DNA of 64,000 bases, taken from positions 1-64,000 of the forward strand of contig JAVBME010000005.1 of NCBI GenBank assembly GCA_031552765.1, written 5' to 3'. Positions 31,636 to 39,554 of this stretch are shown here, one piece after another. Below the pieces are notes generated by a model. That model was not told the origin of the DNA and did no database searches. It saw nothing but the letters and a program-made list of their open reading frames with translations. Both the position numbers and the translations under genes were made by a program. The DNA is from JAVBME01 sp031552765. Lineage in GTDB: Bacteria; Bacillota; Negativicutes; Acidaminococcales; JAISLQ01. Every line of letters begins with the position of its first letter. Positions within the stretch are counted from its first letter, which is position 1.

Positions 31636-31944
31636 ATGACATTCGAAGACAAAAACCTGAAATGTAAAGACTGTGGACAGGATTTTAACTTTACTGCCGG
31701 CGAGCAAGAGTTTTATAATGAAAAAGGCTTTGAAAATGAGCCTGTTCGCTGCAGGGAATGCCGCGATGCCAAAAAAAGAGAACGAGAAGTGCTTTTGGGA
31801 GGCCCCCAGCGGGAAATGTTTGAAACAACTTGCTGTGAGTGCGGCAAAACCACTCTCATACCTTTTAAACCCAGGTATGAAAGGCCAATTTACTGCCGGG
31901 ATTGTTTTGTTGCACAAAGGCTGAGGCTTGATACCGCCTTATGA
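31636..31944 (+). CDS. Zinc-ribbon protein (CxxC-x17-CxxC type)
   Basis: 102 residues with two zinc ribbons. The first is Cys pairs 'CKDCG' and 'CRECR' (about 9-44); the second is 'CCECGK' and 'CRDCF' (about 64-93). The arrangement matches the small 'probable zinc-ribbon' proteins common in Firmicutes, function unknown, perhaps RNA or ribosome associated. I start at ATG 31636, preceded by GGGGGG; the in-frame ATG at 31618 lacks a site. It follows the structured RNA directly and ends with its own terminator. Confidence 0.82.
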   Translation: MTFEDKNLKCKDCGQDFNFTAGEQEFYNEKGFENEPVRCRECRDAKKREREVLLGGPQREMFETTCCECGKTTLIPFKPRYERPIYCRDCFVAQRLRLDTAL

Positions 31945-31965
31945 CCTGCGGGCTATAAGGATTAT

Positions 31966-31990
31966 GCGGTCGCGAAAGCGGCCGTTTTTT
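31966..31990 (+). terminator. Intrinsic terminator after zinc-ribbon gene
   Basis: The stem GCGGTCGC/GCGGCCGT with a GAAA loop is followed by TTTTTT, 21 bases after the stop. Confidence 0.88.
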
Positions 31991-32079
31991 ATTTGCCTAT
32001 TTGTCGACTTGGCAAAATAATTCGCGTATAATATATATAATATATTAGAAATAAACAGGTCAATCCGGGAGGTATTTAA

Positions 32080-33189
32080 ATGTCTGTTTTAAAAGAACGC
32101 GTCGAAGAAGTTTGGCAGGAACTTCATGCTATCCCTGAAATAGGTTTTGAAGAGACAAGAACCTCTGCATATTTGGCGGAAAAACTCTCTAAAGCCGGTT
32201 ACCAGGTAAGAACTGGGATCGGAGGTACCGGCGTGACCGGGCTTTTAGACAGTGGAAAGCCGGGGCATGTTGTTGCTTTACGTGCGGATATGGATGCTCT
32301 GGGGCATGAAGTGAACGGCGAAAAGTGCGCTATACATTCTTGCGGGCATGATGCGCATTGTGCCATAGTCCTTACAGTGGCCGAGGAAATGGCGCGCAAG
32401 AAATTAAAAAGCGGAAAACTGAAAATCATTTTCCAACCGGCGGAGGAGTTGCTGACCGGTGCGCTACGGGCTATTGAAGACGGCGCCGTGGAAGATGTGG
32501 ATATACTTTTGGGCCTGCACCTGAGGCCTGTGCAAGAGGCGAAAAAAGGGCAGGCTACGCCGGCGCTTTACCATGGAGCAAGCTATATAATGCAGGCCGA
32601 GGTAAAAGGGCTGGCTGCCCATGGCGCGCGCCCGCACCTTGGTGTTAACGCCATCGACGCTGCCGCCGCTATTATCCAGGCGGTGAACGCTATACATGTA
32701 GACCCGGTGGTACCGGCTACAGTCAAAACCACTAAAATTCAAGGCGGTGGCCCGGCCAGCAACGCCATACCGGAAAAAGCGTCTTTGACCTTTGATTTGC
32801 GTACGCAAAAAAATACTTCGATGCAGGAGGTGATAGAAAAAACAAAACGGGCGGTGGAATGCGGCGCCGCGTCTGTCGGTGCGACTGCTTCCGCTACAGT
32901 CCTTGGCGGTTGCCCGGCGGCCGAATATGACAAAGAGCTTACAGAGCTTTTGGCGCGTTCTATCGTCAATGTTTTGGGCGAAGAAGGCTTGCTGCCGCCG
33001 ACGATCACGCCGGGCGGCGAAGACTTTCATTTTTATGTGGAGAAAAAACCTTCTTTGCGGGCCGCCTATTTTGGCTTGGGGGTAGATCTAACGCCAGGGC
33101 TGCACCACCCTGAGATGTGTTTTGACCAAACAGCCCTTGTCAACGGGGTAGATATACTTCTCGACGCTCTGGAAAATCTTATAAAGTAA
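32080..33189 (+). CDS. M20-family amidohydrolase (N-acyl-amino-acid deacylase type)
   Basis: 369 residues, peptidase family M20D. The metal site is visible in 'HSCGHDAH', the catalytic Glu pair in 'FQPAEE', 'GLHLRP' and the C-terminal 'TPGGEDFHFY' and 'GLHHPEM'. The dimerisation domain begins 'GASYIMQAEVKGLAAHGARPHLGVN'. Family members remove acyl groups from amino acids (hippurate, IAA-amino acids, N-acetyl-diaminopimelate). Substrate undetermined. The ATG follows GGGAGG. The transporter genes downstream have the same orientation but probably their own promoter. Confidence 0.88.
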   Translation: MSVLKERVEEVWQELHAIPEIGFEETRTSAYLAEKLSKAGYQVRTGIGGTGVTGLLDSGKPGHVVALRADMDALGHEVNGEKCAIHSCGHDAHCAIVLTVAEEMARKKLKSGKLKIIFQPAEELLTGALRAIEDGAVEDVDILLGLHLRPVQEAKKGQATPALYHGASYIMQAEVKGLAAHGARPHLGVNAIDAAAAIIQAVNAIHVDPVVPATVKTTKIQGGGPASNAIPEKASLTFDLRTQKNTSMQEVIEKTKRAVECGAASVGATASATVLGGCPAAEYDKELTELLARSIVNVLGEEGLLPPTITPGGEDFHFYVEKKPSLRAAYFGLGVDLTPGLHHPEMCFDQTALVNGVDILLDALENLIK

Positions 33190-33262
33190 AAAGTAAATGT
33201 TTCGGAGCAGGGATTTGTTATGATATAATTTTGATAAATATTTCCCTAAAAACCAGGAGAGG

Positions 33263-33280
33263 ATGAACATGAAACTATGA
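33263..33280 (+). other. Minimal ORF overlapping the start of the binding-protein gene
   Basis: An AGGAGAGG site (33255-33262) is ideally spaced (6 bases) from ATG 33269, which reads Met-Lys-Leu-stop. The stop TGA (33278-33280) overlaps the ATG (33277) of the solute-binding protein as ATGA. The true start is 14 bases from the site. An in-frame ATG at 33263 abuts the site itself. This looks like translational coupling through a 3-codon ORF, or the trace of a 1-base shift at an older start. Confidence 0.5.
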
Positions 33281-34044
33281 AAAAAAGTTTTTGGTCTTTG
33301 GCGCTGTCCTTGGTATTAGCGCTTTCGCTGGCCGGCTGCGGCGGCGCTCCGGCAAAAAAAGCCGAGGAGAAGGTTTTGCGGGTAGGCACGGAAGCCACTT
33401 TCCCGCCGTTTGAGTTCCAGGATGAAAAGAGCAAGGAATATACGGGTTTTGATATGGATCTCATCCGCGCGATAGGTAAACAGATGGGGTATAAAGTGAA
33501 GATAGAAAACCTGGGTTTTGACGGTCTTATACCTGCGCTGGAAGCCGGCAATATCGACGTCATAGCTTCCGGGATGACCATTACTGACGAGCGTGCCAAG
33601 AAAGTCGCTTTTACCAAACCTTATTATGATTCCGGTTTGACTATAGTCGTGACTAAAGAGAACAATCAGGTAAAAGATTTTCCTGACCTCGAAGGAAAAC
33701 GCCTGGCTGTACAGATAGGCACTACCGGCGCACAGGAAGCCGCCCGTATCAAAGGCGCAAAAGTGCGCGAATTCAATTCGGTGAGCGATACTTTCCTGGA
33801 ACTGAAAAATGGCGGCGTGGATGCGGTGGTCAATGACCGGCCGGTAAACGCTTACTTTCTGACCACTGGCGGCGGCAGCGCCTATGCTAAGGAGGTCGGT
33901 AAACCTCGTAATGCTGAGTCCTATGGCTTTGCTGTAGCCAAGAAAAATGAAAAAATGGCTGCCGAAATGGATAAAGCGATGGAAGCCCTTAAAAAGAGCG
34001 GTGAATACGAAAAAATATATACAAAATGGTTTGGCAAACAATAA
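33277..34044 (+). CDS. Polar amino-acid ABC transporter substrate-binding lipoprotein
   Basis: 255 residues, SBP family 3. A signal peptide ends in the lipobox 'LAGC' (Cys20), so the protein is lipid-anchored. 'LRVGTEATFPPFEFQDEKSKEYTGFDMDLIRAIGKQMG' and 'DGLIPALEAGNIDVIASGMTITDERAKKVAFTKPYY' are the ligand-binding lobes of GlnH/FliY-like proteins. Ligand is probably a polar amino acid such as glutamine or cystine. Permease and ATPase genes follow. The start sits 14 bases from the ribosome-binding site and overlaps a tiny ORF. Confidence 0.92.
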   Translation: MKKSFWSLALSLVLALSLAGCGGAPAKKAEEKVLRVGTEATFPPFEFQDEKSKEYTGFDMDLIRAIGKQMGYKVKIENLGFDGLIPALEAGNIDVIASGMTITDERAKKVAFTKPYYDSGLTIVVTKENNQVKDFPDLEGKRLAVQIGTTGAQEAARIKGAKVREFNSVSDTFLELKNGGVDAVVNDRPVNAYFLTTGGGSAYAKEVGKPRNAESYGFAVAKKNEKMAAEMDKAMEALKKSGEYEKIYTKWFGKQ

Positions 34045-34142
34045 TAACCCTGTCATAAACGGTGCGCGGTCTCCTTCGCTGTGGGGCCGCGCGCCGATTG
34101 GGTTTGAAAACTTTCCGCCAACTTTAGCTTTTGGAGAAAACT

Positions 34143-34805
34143 ATGTCTTTTGATTTTTCCGTTATCGTTCGTTCCCTGCCGCTGCTTTTGGAAGGGGCGC
34201 TTATAACTATAAAGATAACCATACTCAGTGTAGGCCTGGGTGTGATCATCGGACTTTTGGTAGGTGTGGCCCGCCTGGCCGGGCCGCGGCCTTTGCGCAT
34301 GCTGGCTGCGGTTTATGTGGATTTTTTGCGCGGTACGCCGCTTTTGGTGCAGATATTCATGATTTATTTCGCCTTGCCTAATTTCATCGGACGAGTAGAC
34401 CCTTTTTTTGCTGCCATAGCAGCTTGTTCACTAAATAGCGGCGCTTATATCGCGGAAATTTTCCGCGGCGGCATACAGTCGATAGATAAAGGGCAGATGG
34501 AAGCGGGGCGTTCTTTAGGCATGAACTGGCTGCAAACCATGACCTATATCATCATGCCGCAAGCTTTCCGGCGGATAGTGCCCATGCTGGGCAACGAGTT
34601 TATCGCTATGCTTAAGGATTCTTCGCTGGTGTCGGTCATTGGCTTTGAAGAACTTACGCGCAGCGCGCAACTTATCATATCTCGTACCTACGCGTCTTTT
34701 GAGATATGGTTTGCGGCCGCTCTGCTCTATCTGTTTTTGACGCTTTTGATTTCCCGGCTGACGGCCTTTTTGGAAAGGAGGCTGTCTGTAAAATGCGAAA
34801 ATTGA
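34143..34805 (+). CDS. Polar amino-acid ABC transporter permease
   Basis: 220 residues, HisM/GlnP family, with about five membrane helices. 'GALITIKITILSVGLGVIIGLLVGVARL' is the first helix, 'YVDFLRGTPLLVQIFMIYF' a conserved segment, and 'GQMEAGRSLGMNWLQTMTYIIMPQAFRRIVPMLGNEF' the EAA loop that contacts the ATPase. ATG 34143 has GGAG 7 bases upstream; a TTG four codons earlier overlaps the site. The stop overlaps the ATPase gene by 13 bases. Confidence 0.92.
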   Translation: MSFDFSVIVRSLPLLLEGALITIKITILSVGLGVIIGLLVGVARLAGPRPLRMLAAVYVDFLRGTPLLVQIFMIYFALPNFIGRVDPFFAAIAACSLNSGAYIAEIFRGGIQSIDKGQMEAGRSLGMNWLQTMTYIIMPQAFRRIVPMLGNEFIAMLKDSSLVSVIGFEELTRSAQLIISRTYASFEIWFAAALLYLFLTLLISRLTAFLERRLSVKCEN

Positions 34806-35521
34806 TCGAAGTAGCGGACCTTTACAAAAATTTTGGCAAACTGTCGGCTTTGAAAAATATAAATCTTTCAATAATGGAAAAGGAAGTAGTTGTGCTTATT
34901 GGGCCTAGCGGCTCGGGTAAAAGCACGCTTTTACGCTGTCTTAATTATTTGGAACGGCCGAGCGGCGGCAAGATAGTAGTCGATGGTGTGGAAATAGATG
35001 AAAGCAGCAACATAGATGAGGTACGGGCGGAAATGGGGATGGTTTTCCAGCGCTTTAACCTCTTTCCCCATCTTAACGTAATGGAAAATATCATGTTGGC
35101 GCCGGTGAAAGTGCGAAAGGTCAGCCAGGACGAGGCGCGGGAGCGGGCGGCTGCGCTTTTGGCGAAAGTAGGGCTCTCCGGCAAGGAACACTCCTATCCC
35201 GAGCAGTTAAGCGGCGGTCAGCAGCAGCGTGTGGCCATAGCCAGGGCGTTGGCTATGAAACCCAAACTGATGTTGTTTGATGAGCCGACTTCTGCTCTCG
35301 ACCCAGAGATGGTGCAGGAAGTTTTAGTGGTAATGGAAGGCTTGGCCAGAGATGGCATGACAATGGTAGTGGTCACGCATGAGATGGGTTTTGCCCGCCG
35401 TGTGGGGAGTAGGGTGCTTTTTATGGACGCCGGTCAGATCATCGAAGAAGGGCGACCGGAAGAACTCTTTACCAATGCCAGGGAGGAAAGAACGCGCATC
35501 TTTTTGTCAAAAATTTTATAA
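34793..35521 (+). CDS. Polar amino-acid ABC transporter ATP-binding protein
   Basis: 242 residues. Walker A 'GPSGSGKST', Q-loop 'MVFQRFNLFPHLNV', signature 'LSGGQQQR' and Walker B 'LMLFDEPTSALD', then the switch His in 'VVTHEMGFAR'. This is the GlnQ/HisP class. I start at ATG 34793 with AAGGAGG 10 bases upstream. With the two preceding genes it forms a complete importer for one polar amino acid. Confidence 0.93.
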   Translation: MRKLIEVADLYKNFGKLSALKNINLSIMEKEVVVLIGPSGSGKSTLLRCLNYLERPSGGKIVVDGVEIDESSNIDEVRAEMGMVFQRFNLFPHLNVMENIMLAPVKVRKVSQDEARERAAALLAKVGLSGKEHSYPEQLSGGQQQRVAIARALAMKPKLMLFDEPTSALDPEMVQEVLVVMEGLARDGMTMVVVTHEMGFARRVGSRVLFMDAGQIIEEGRPEELFTNAREERTRIFLSKIL

Positions 35522-35549
35522 AAATAACAGAATAAATTTATAAAGTTGA

Positions 35550-35578
35550 TTGACATATACTATGTACTATTATATACT
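35550..35578 (+). promoter_or_regulatory. Promoter of the cold-shock gene
   Basis: TTGACA (35550-35555) and TATACT (35573-35578) are 17 bases apart. Transcription from about 35585 gives a leader of roughly 60 bases, as is common for csp genes. Confidence 0.85.
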
Positions 35579-35643
35579 CTATGCATTGAATGGATTTTAT
35601 GTATTCAATGCAATTCTAAGAATTTTGGTGGGAGGCTTTATTT

Positions 35644-35841
35644 ATGCAGGGAAAAGTTAAATGGTTCAGCTCCGAAAAAGGTTATGGCTTTATACAACGG
35701 GATAATGGCGGCGATGTGTTCGTGCATTTTTCTGCAATTCAGACGGAAGGTTTCAAAACTTTGAGCGAAGGACAGGATGTCGAGTTTGAAGTTGTTGAAG
35801 GCAGCCGTGGCCCGCAGGCGGCTAATGTCCAGGTCTGCTGA
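35644..35841 (+). CDS. csp: Cold-shock protein, CspA family
   Basis: 65 residues, a single OB-fold cold-shock domain. 'GKVKWFSSEKGYGFI' contains RNP1 and 'DVFVHFSAI' is RNP2, the single-strand nucleic acid binding motifs. The usual length. GTGGGAGG precedes the ATG. Monocistronic, with a strong promoter and terminator. Whether it is cold-induced or constitutive cannot be read here. Confidence 0.96.
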   Translation: MQGKVKWFSSEKGYGFIQRDNGGDVFVHFSAIQTEGFKTLSEGQDVEFEVVEGSRGPQAANVQVC

Positions 35842-35860
35842 TTTTTAATGCGAGAAAATA

Positions 35861-35890
35861 GCGCTGGCTGCAATGCAGCCAGCGTTTTTT
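35861..35890 (+). terminator. Intrinsic terminator after csp
   Basis: The arms GCGCTGGCTGC and GCAGCCAGCGT are followed by TTTTTT. Confidence 0.92.
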
Positions 35891-35891
35891 A

Positions 35892-36233
35892 TTTATACTG
35901 CTAATTTTTCTGTTGCGGCACTAGTGACAAGCAGATTTGCTTATTGCCGACAGGCAGATGTCAGCATAAACTATTATTAAAAATACAAACACTGGAAGTG
36001 TACGAGAATCTTGCTTTCCGCAAAATTTTCCATAGACTTTGTTTTTATGCAAAAAACTATTATTGCAATCTTACAGCATCGGTATTGCCAGGCGATAGGC
36101 CGATGTTTCTATATTTGCAACAATAGTTACAAAGAGGATTTTCGAAAAATTTGGCGAATTAGACCAATATAACAAAAGGTGCGGCAAACCGCGCTTTTTG
36201 TTGAACATAGTGTTTTAAGGAGGCTGATTTTTA
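35892..36233. other. Intergenic region upstream of hpf
   Basis: About 340 AT-rich bases. No supported gene: a 60-codon frame from 35944 has no ribosome-binding site. The one clear structure is a 14-bp hairpin at 36171-36202 just before the hpf ribosome-binding site. No well-spaced promoter stands out. Confidence 0.5.
36171..36202 (+). other. 14-bp hairpin in the hpf leader
   Basis: AACAAAAGGTGCGG (36171-36184) pairs with CCGCGCTTTTTGTT (36189-36202), with one G-U wobble, around a CAAA loop. It has a GC core and a T-rich 3' arm, so it can act as an attenuator-like terminator or a stability element 19 bases before the AAGGAGG site of hpf. Confidence 0.7.
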
Positions 36234-36767
36234 ATGGCTATTACAGTACGCGGAAAAAACATTGAAGTTACGCCAGCGCTCCGGGATTATGTGGAAAAGA
36301 GGGTGAGCAAGGTCACGAAGTACTTTTCCGATGTCGGCGATATACACGCCGCTTTGGCAGTGGAAAAGGCCAAACATATCGTGGAGGTGACTGTACCGGT
36401 AAACGGGATATTGCTAAGGGCCCAGGAAATGACCGATGACATGTATACTTCTATAGATTTGGTCGTCGATAAGATAGAAAGACAGATCAGAAAATATAAG
36501 ACCAAACTTATGAAAAGGTTCCGCAATTCCGGCAATAACGGTTTTCGCAGTGAATTGGTGCCCGATCATCAGGCGGTCGAAGAAGAGCGCATAATCAAGA
36601 CCAAGCGTTTTCCCATAAAGCCCATGAACGCCGAAGAGGCGATAATGCAAATGAACCTTATACATCACGACTTTTTTGTGTATTTTGACGGCGATGAGGG
36701 GGCCATAAGCGTGGTGTACAGACGTAAAGACGGGGATTACGGACTGATAGCTCCGGAAATAAAATGA
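36234..36767 (+). CDS. hpf: Long-form ribosome hibernation-promoting factor
   Basis: 177 residues. The N-terminal S30AE/RaiA domain (about 1-100; 'ITVRGKNIEVTPALRDYVEKRVSKVTKYF') binds the 30S decoding centre. A linker follows, then the C-terminal domain (about 118-175; 'IIKTKRFPIKPMNAEEAIMQMNLIHHDFFVYFD') that joins two ribosomes as 100S dimers. Normal length for Firmicutes. AAGGAGG precedes the ATG. It lies upstream of secA, as in many Firmicutes. Confidence 0.95.
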   Translation: MAITVRGKNIEVTPALRDYVEKRVSKVTKYFSDVGDIHAALAVEKAKHIVEVTVPVNGILLRAQEMTDDMYTSIDLVVDKIERQIRKYKTKLMKRFRNSGNNGFRSELVPDHQAVEEERIIKTKRFPIKPMNAEEAIMQMNLIHHDFFVYFDGDEGAISVVYRRKDGDYGLIAPEIK

Positions 36768-36779
36768 CTTAAAAATAGT

Positions 36780-36810
36780 GAAACAGGCCGGCGTAAAGCC
36801 GGCTTGTTTC
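36780..36810 (+). terminator. Hairpin terminator after hpf
   Basis: GAAACA-GGCCGGC pairs with GCCGGCT-TGTTTC around GTAAA, about 13 bases after the stop. The following T tract is weak, so termination may be partial. Confidence 0.65.
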
Positions 36811-36901
36811 GTGTTCGCCTGTCATGTATCTTTTATAGAAATTGCCGGCGAAAATTTATAGGCTTTTGTTGTGAATAAAGTGTGAACAAATATGTACTCA
36901 A

Positions 36902-36930
36902 TAGACTTTTCTCCCTGTTTCTGGTAAAAT
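36902..36930 (+). promoter_or_regulatory. Probable secA promoter
   Basis: TAGACT (36902-36907) and TAAAAT (36925-36930) are 17 bases apart, 80 bases upstream of the secA start. Confidence 0.55.
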
Positions 36931-37010
36931 ACTAAGATGGATAATAGGATATTAAGGCAAAAACATTAACGCTTTTGTAATAGCGCTTAGTTTAGGAGTG
37001 ATTTGATAAA

Positions 37011-39527
37011 ATGTTCGGCTTTGTGCAAAAGCTCTTTGGCGACCCCAACGAAAAAGAGTTGAAAAAGATCCAACCGTATGTTGATGAAATAAACAGCCTG
37101 GAAGCGGCTATGATGAGTATGAGCGACGCCGCTCTGACCGGGAAGACTTGGGAGTTTAAGAGCCGCCTTGATAAAGGCGAAAAAATGCAGGATCTGCTGC
37201 CGGAAGCTTTCGCTGTGGTACGGGAAGCTTCGCGCCGCATACTCGGTATGCGGCATTTTGACGTACAGCTTATCGGCGGCGTAGCACTGCACGAAGGGAA
37301 AATAGCCGAAATGCGAACAGGTGAAGGCAAGACGCTTGTCGCTACTTTGCCTGTTTACCTCAATGCTTTGGCCGGCAAGGGCGTACATGTAGTTACGGTA
37401 AACGATTATCTGGCCAAGCGCGATAGCGAGTGGATGGGCAAGCTTTACCGTTTTTTAGGTTTGTCGGTGGGCCTGATAGTGCACGGTTTGGACTTTCCGC
37501 AGAGAAAGGCCGCTTATGCCGCTGATGTTACTTATGGTACGAACAATGAGTTTGGTTTTGACTATTTGCGCGACAATATGGTCATAAGCCCGGACCAGAT
37601 GGTACAAAGAGAGCTCAATTACGCGATCGTGGACGAAGTGGACAGCATACTTATCGACGAAGCCCGGACGCCGCTCATCATTTCCGGCCCCGGAGAAAAA
37701 TCCACAGATATGTATAAAGTGCTGGCCCGTATAGTGCCTAATCTGACGCCGGGCGATGATTATACGGTAGACGAAAAAGCCCATACAGTGGCGCCGACAG
37801 AAAGCGGCATCGCCAAAGCGGAAAAAGCTTTGGGCGTAAAAAACCTCTATGAAGGGGAAAATGTCGAGCTGTCACACCATTTCAACCAGGCTTTGAAAGC
37901 CGAAGCGTTGATGCACAAAGATAAAGACTATGTGGTAAAAGACGGCGAAGTCATTATAGTCGACGAATTTACCGGGCGTTTGATGTTTGGCCGTCGTTTC
38001 TCCGATGGCCTGCACCAGGCCATAGAAGCTAAGGAAGGCGTGCGGGTAGAGCGTGAGAGCCAGACTTTGGCGACCATAACGTTCCAGAATTATTTCCGCA
38101 TGTTCAAAAAACTGGCCGGCATGACCGGCACGGCCAAGACTGAGGAGCCGGAGTTCCAGAAGATATACAAGCTGGATGTCCTGGTCATCCCAACCAATAT
38201 GCCTAACCGGCGCGAGGATTTCCCGGACGCCGTATATAAAAGCAAGAAAGCGAAATACCGCGCTGTTATAAAGGAAATCTGCGAGCTACATGCTACCGGC
38301 CAGCCGATACTTGTCGGCACGACTTCTATCGTCCAGTCGGAAGAACTGTCTGAGATGCTAAAGCGCGCCGGTGTTGCGCATAATGTATTGAACGCAAAAT
38401 ACCATGAAAAAGAGGCGGAGATCATCTCCCTGGCCGGCCAGTTGAACGCTGTCACTATTGCCACCAATATGGCGGGCCGCGGCACGGATATCGTACTCGG
38501 GGAGACGGTGCCTGAATTGGGCGGTCTGCACATTATAGGCACGGAGCGGCACGAAAGCCGCCGTATAGATAACCAGTTGCGCGGGCGCAGCGGCCGGCAG
38601 GGCGACCGCGGTTCCAGCCGTTTTTACCTGTCGCTGGAAGACGATTTGATGCGGCTTTTCGGTTCGGACAATATAGCCGGGATTATGGACAAGCTGGGTA
38701 TGGAAGAAGATGAGCCGATAGAACACGCTATAGTCACAAAATCCATCGAATCGGCACAGAAAAAAGTTGAAAACCGCAACTTTGAAATAAGAAAACAGGT
38801 GCTGGAATATGACGACGTCATGAACCAGCAGCGCGAAGTTATTTATGCCCAGAGGCGCAAGATACTGCTGGAAAATGACTTGAAGCAGAACGTTATCGAT
38901 ATGATCGGGCGTTTGGTCAAACACACCATGAACATGCACGCGCCGAAAGAGGTTTACCCCGAAGAGTGGAACCTGGCCGCGCTCATCGCTTACGCGGAAG
39001 AGTTTTACGCTCCCGATGGGGCGCTCGTGGAAGAAGAACTGGTCAAACTCAGCCGGGAAGAACTGGAAGAACTGCTGCAAAAAACCGCCCTGGAACATTA
39101 TGCCGTCAGGGAAGCGGACATTGGCGCCCAGACGATGCGGGAGCTGGAAAAAGTCGTCATGCTCAGGGTAGTGGACGACAAGTGGATGGAACACCTTGAC
39201 GCCATGGATATGCTGCGGGAAGGCATCGGCCTGAGGGCGTACGGGCAAAAAGACCCGCTGGTAGAATACAAAGTGGAAGCGTATGATATGTTCCAGGCGA
39301 TGATAGAGGCTATGCAGGATGACATCGTACGCTATATGTATAGGGTGAGCATCGTGGCGAAGCCGGAAGTGTCCGACCACCTGCAACACGCCCAGGCGGT
39401 GCATGCCGGCGACAGCGTCGAGCCGCCTAAAAAGCAGCCGCTGGTGAAAAAGGAAGATATCGGGCGTAACGAGCCCTGTCCCTGCGGCAGCGGGAAAAAA
39501 TACAAGCAGTGCTGTGGGCGTAATTAA
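37011..39527 (+). CDS. secA: Preprotein translocase ATPase SecA
   Basis: 838 residues, normal for Firmicute SecA. The motor drives secretory proteins through SecYEG. 'MRTGEGKTL' (Walker A), 'DEVDSILIDEARTPLIISG' (Walker B region), 'MAGRGTDI' and 'QLRGRSGRQGD' (motif VI) are all present. The C-terminus carries the zinc-binding 'NEPCPCGSGKKYKQCC' used for SecB or ribosome contact. Followed by prfB 27 bases later, the usual Firmicutes order. Confidence 0.97.
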   Translation: MFGFVQKLFGDPNEKELKKIQPYVDEINSLEAAMMSMSDAALTGKTWEFKSRLDKGEKMQDLLPEAFAVVREASRRILGMRHFDVQLIGGVALHEGKIAEMRTGEGKTLVATLPVYLNALAGKGVHVVTVNDYLAKRDSEWMGKLYRFLGLSVGLIVHGLDFPQRKAAYAADVTYGTNNEFGFDYLRDNMVISPDQMVQRELNYAIVDEVDSILIDEARTPLIISGPGEKSTDMYKVLARIVPNLTPGDDYTVDEKAHTVAPTESGIAKAEKALGVKNLYEGENVELSHHFNQALKAEALMHKDKDYVVKDGEVIIVDEFTGRLMFGRRFSDGLHQAIEAKEGVRVERESQTLATITFQNYFRMFKKLAGMTGTAKTEEPEFQKIYKLDVLVIPTNMPNRREDFPDAVYKSKKAKYRAVIKEICELHATGQPILVGTTSIVQSEELSEMLKRAGVAHNVLNAKYHEKEAEIISLAGQLNAVTIATNMAGRGTDIVLGETVPELGGLHIIGTERHESRRIDNQLRGRSGRQGDRGSSRFYLSLEDDLMRLFGSDNIAGIMDKLGMEEDEPIEHAIVTKSIESAQKKVENRNFEIRKQVLEYDDVMNQQREVIYAQRRKILLENDLKQNVIDMIGRLVKHTMNMHAPKEVYPEEWNLAALIAYAEEFYAPDGALVEEELVKLSREELEELLQKTALEHYAVREADIGAQTMRELEKVVMLRVVDDKWMEHLDAMDMLREGIGLRAYGQKDPLVEYKVEAYDMFQAMIEAMQDDIVRYMYRVSIVAKPEVSDHLQHAQAVHAGDSVEPPKKQPLVKKEDIGRNEPCPCGSGKKYKQCCGRN

Positions 39528-39554
39528 TCGTTTTAGTTTAGGGAGTTGATACAA

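Noticed and set aside
35944..36126. 60-codon frame upstream of hpf
   Set aside because: No ribosome-binding site or recognisable protein features; AT-rich intergenic sequence.
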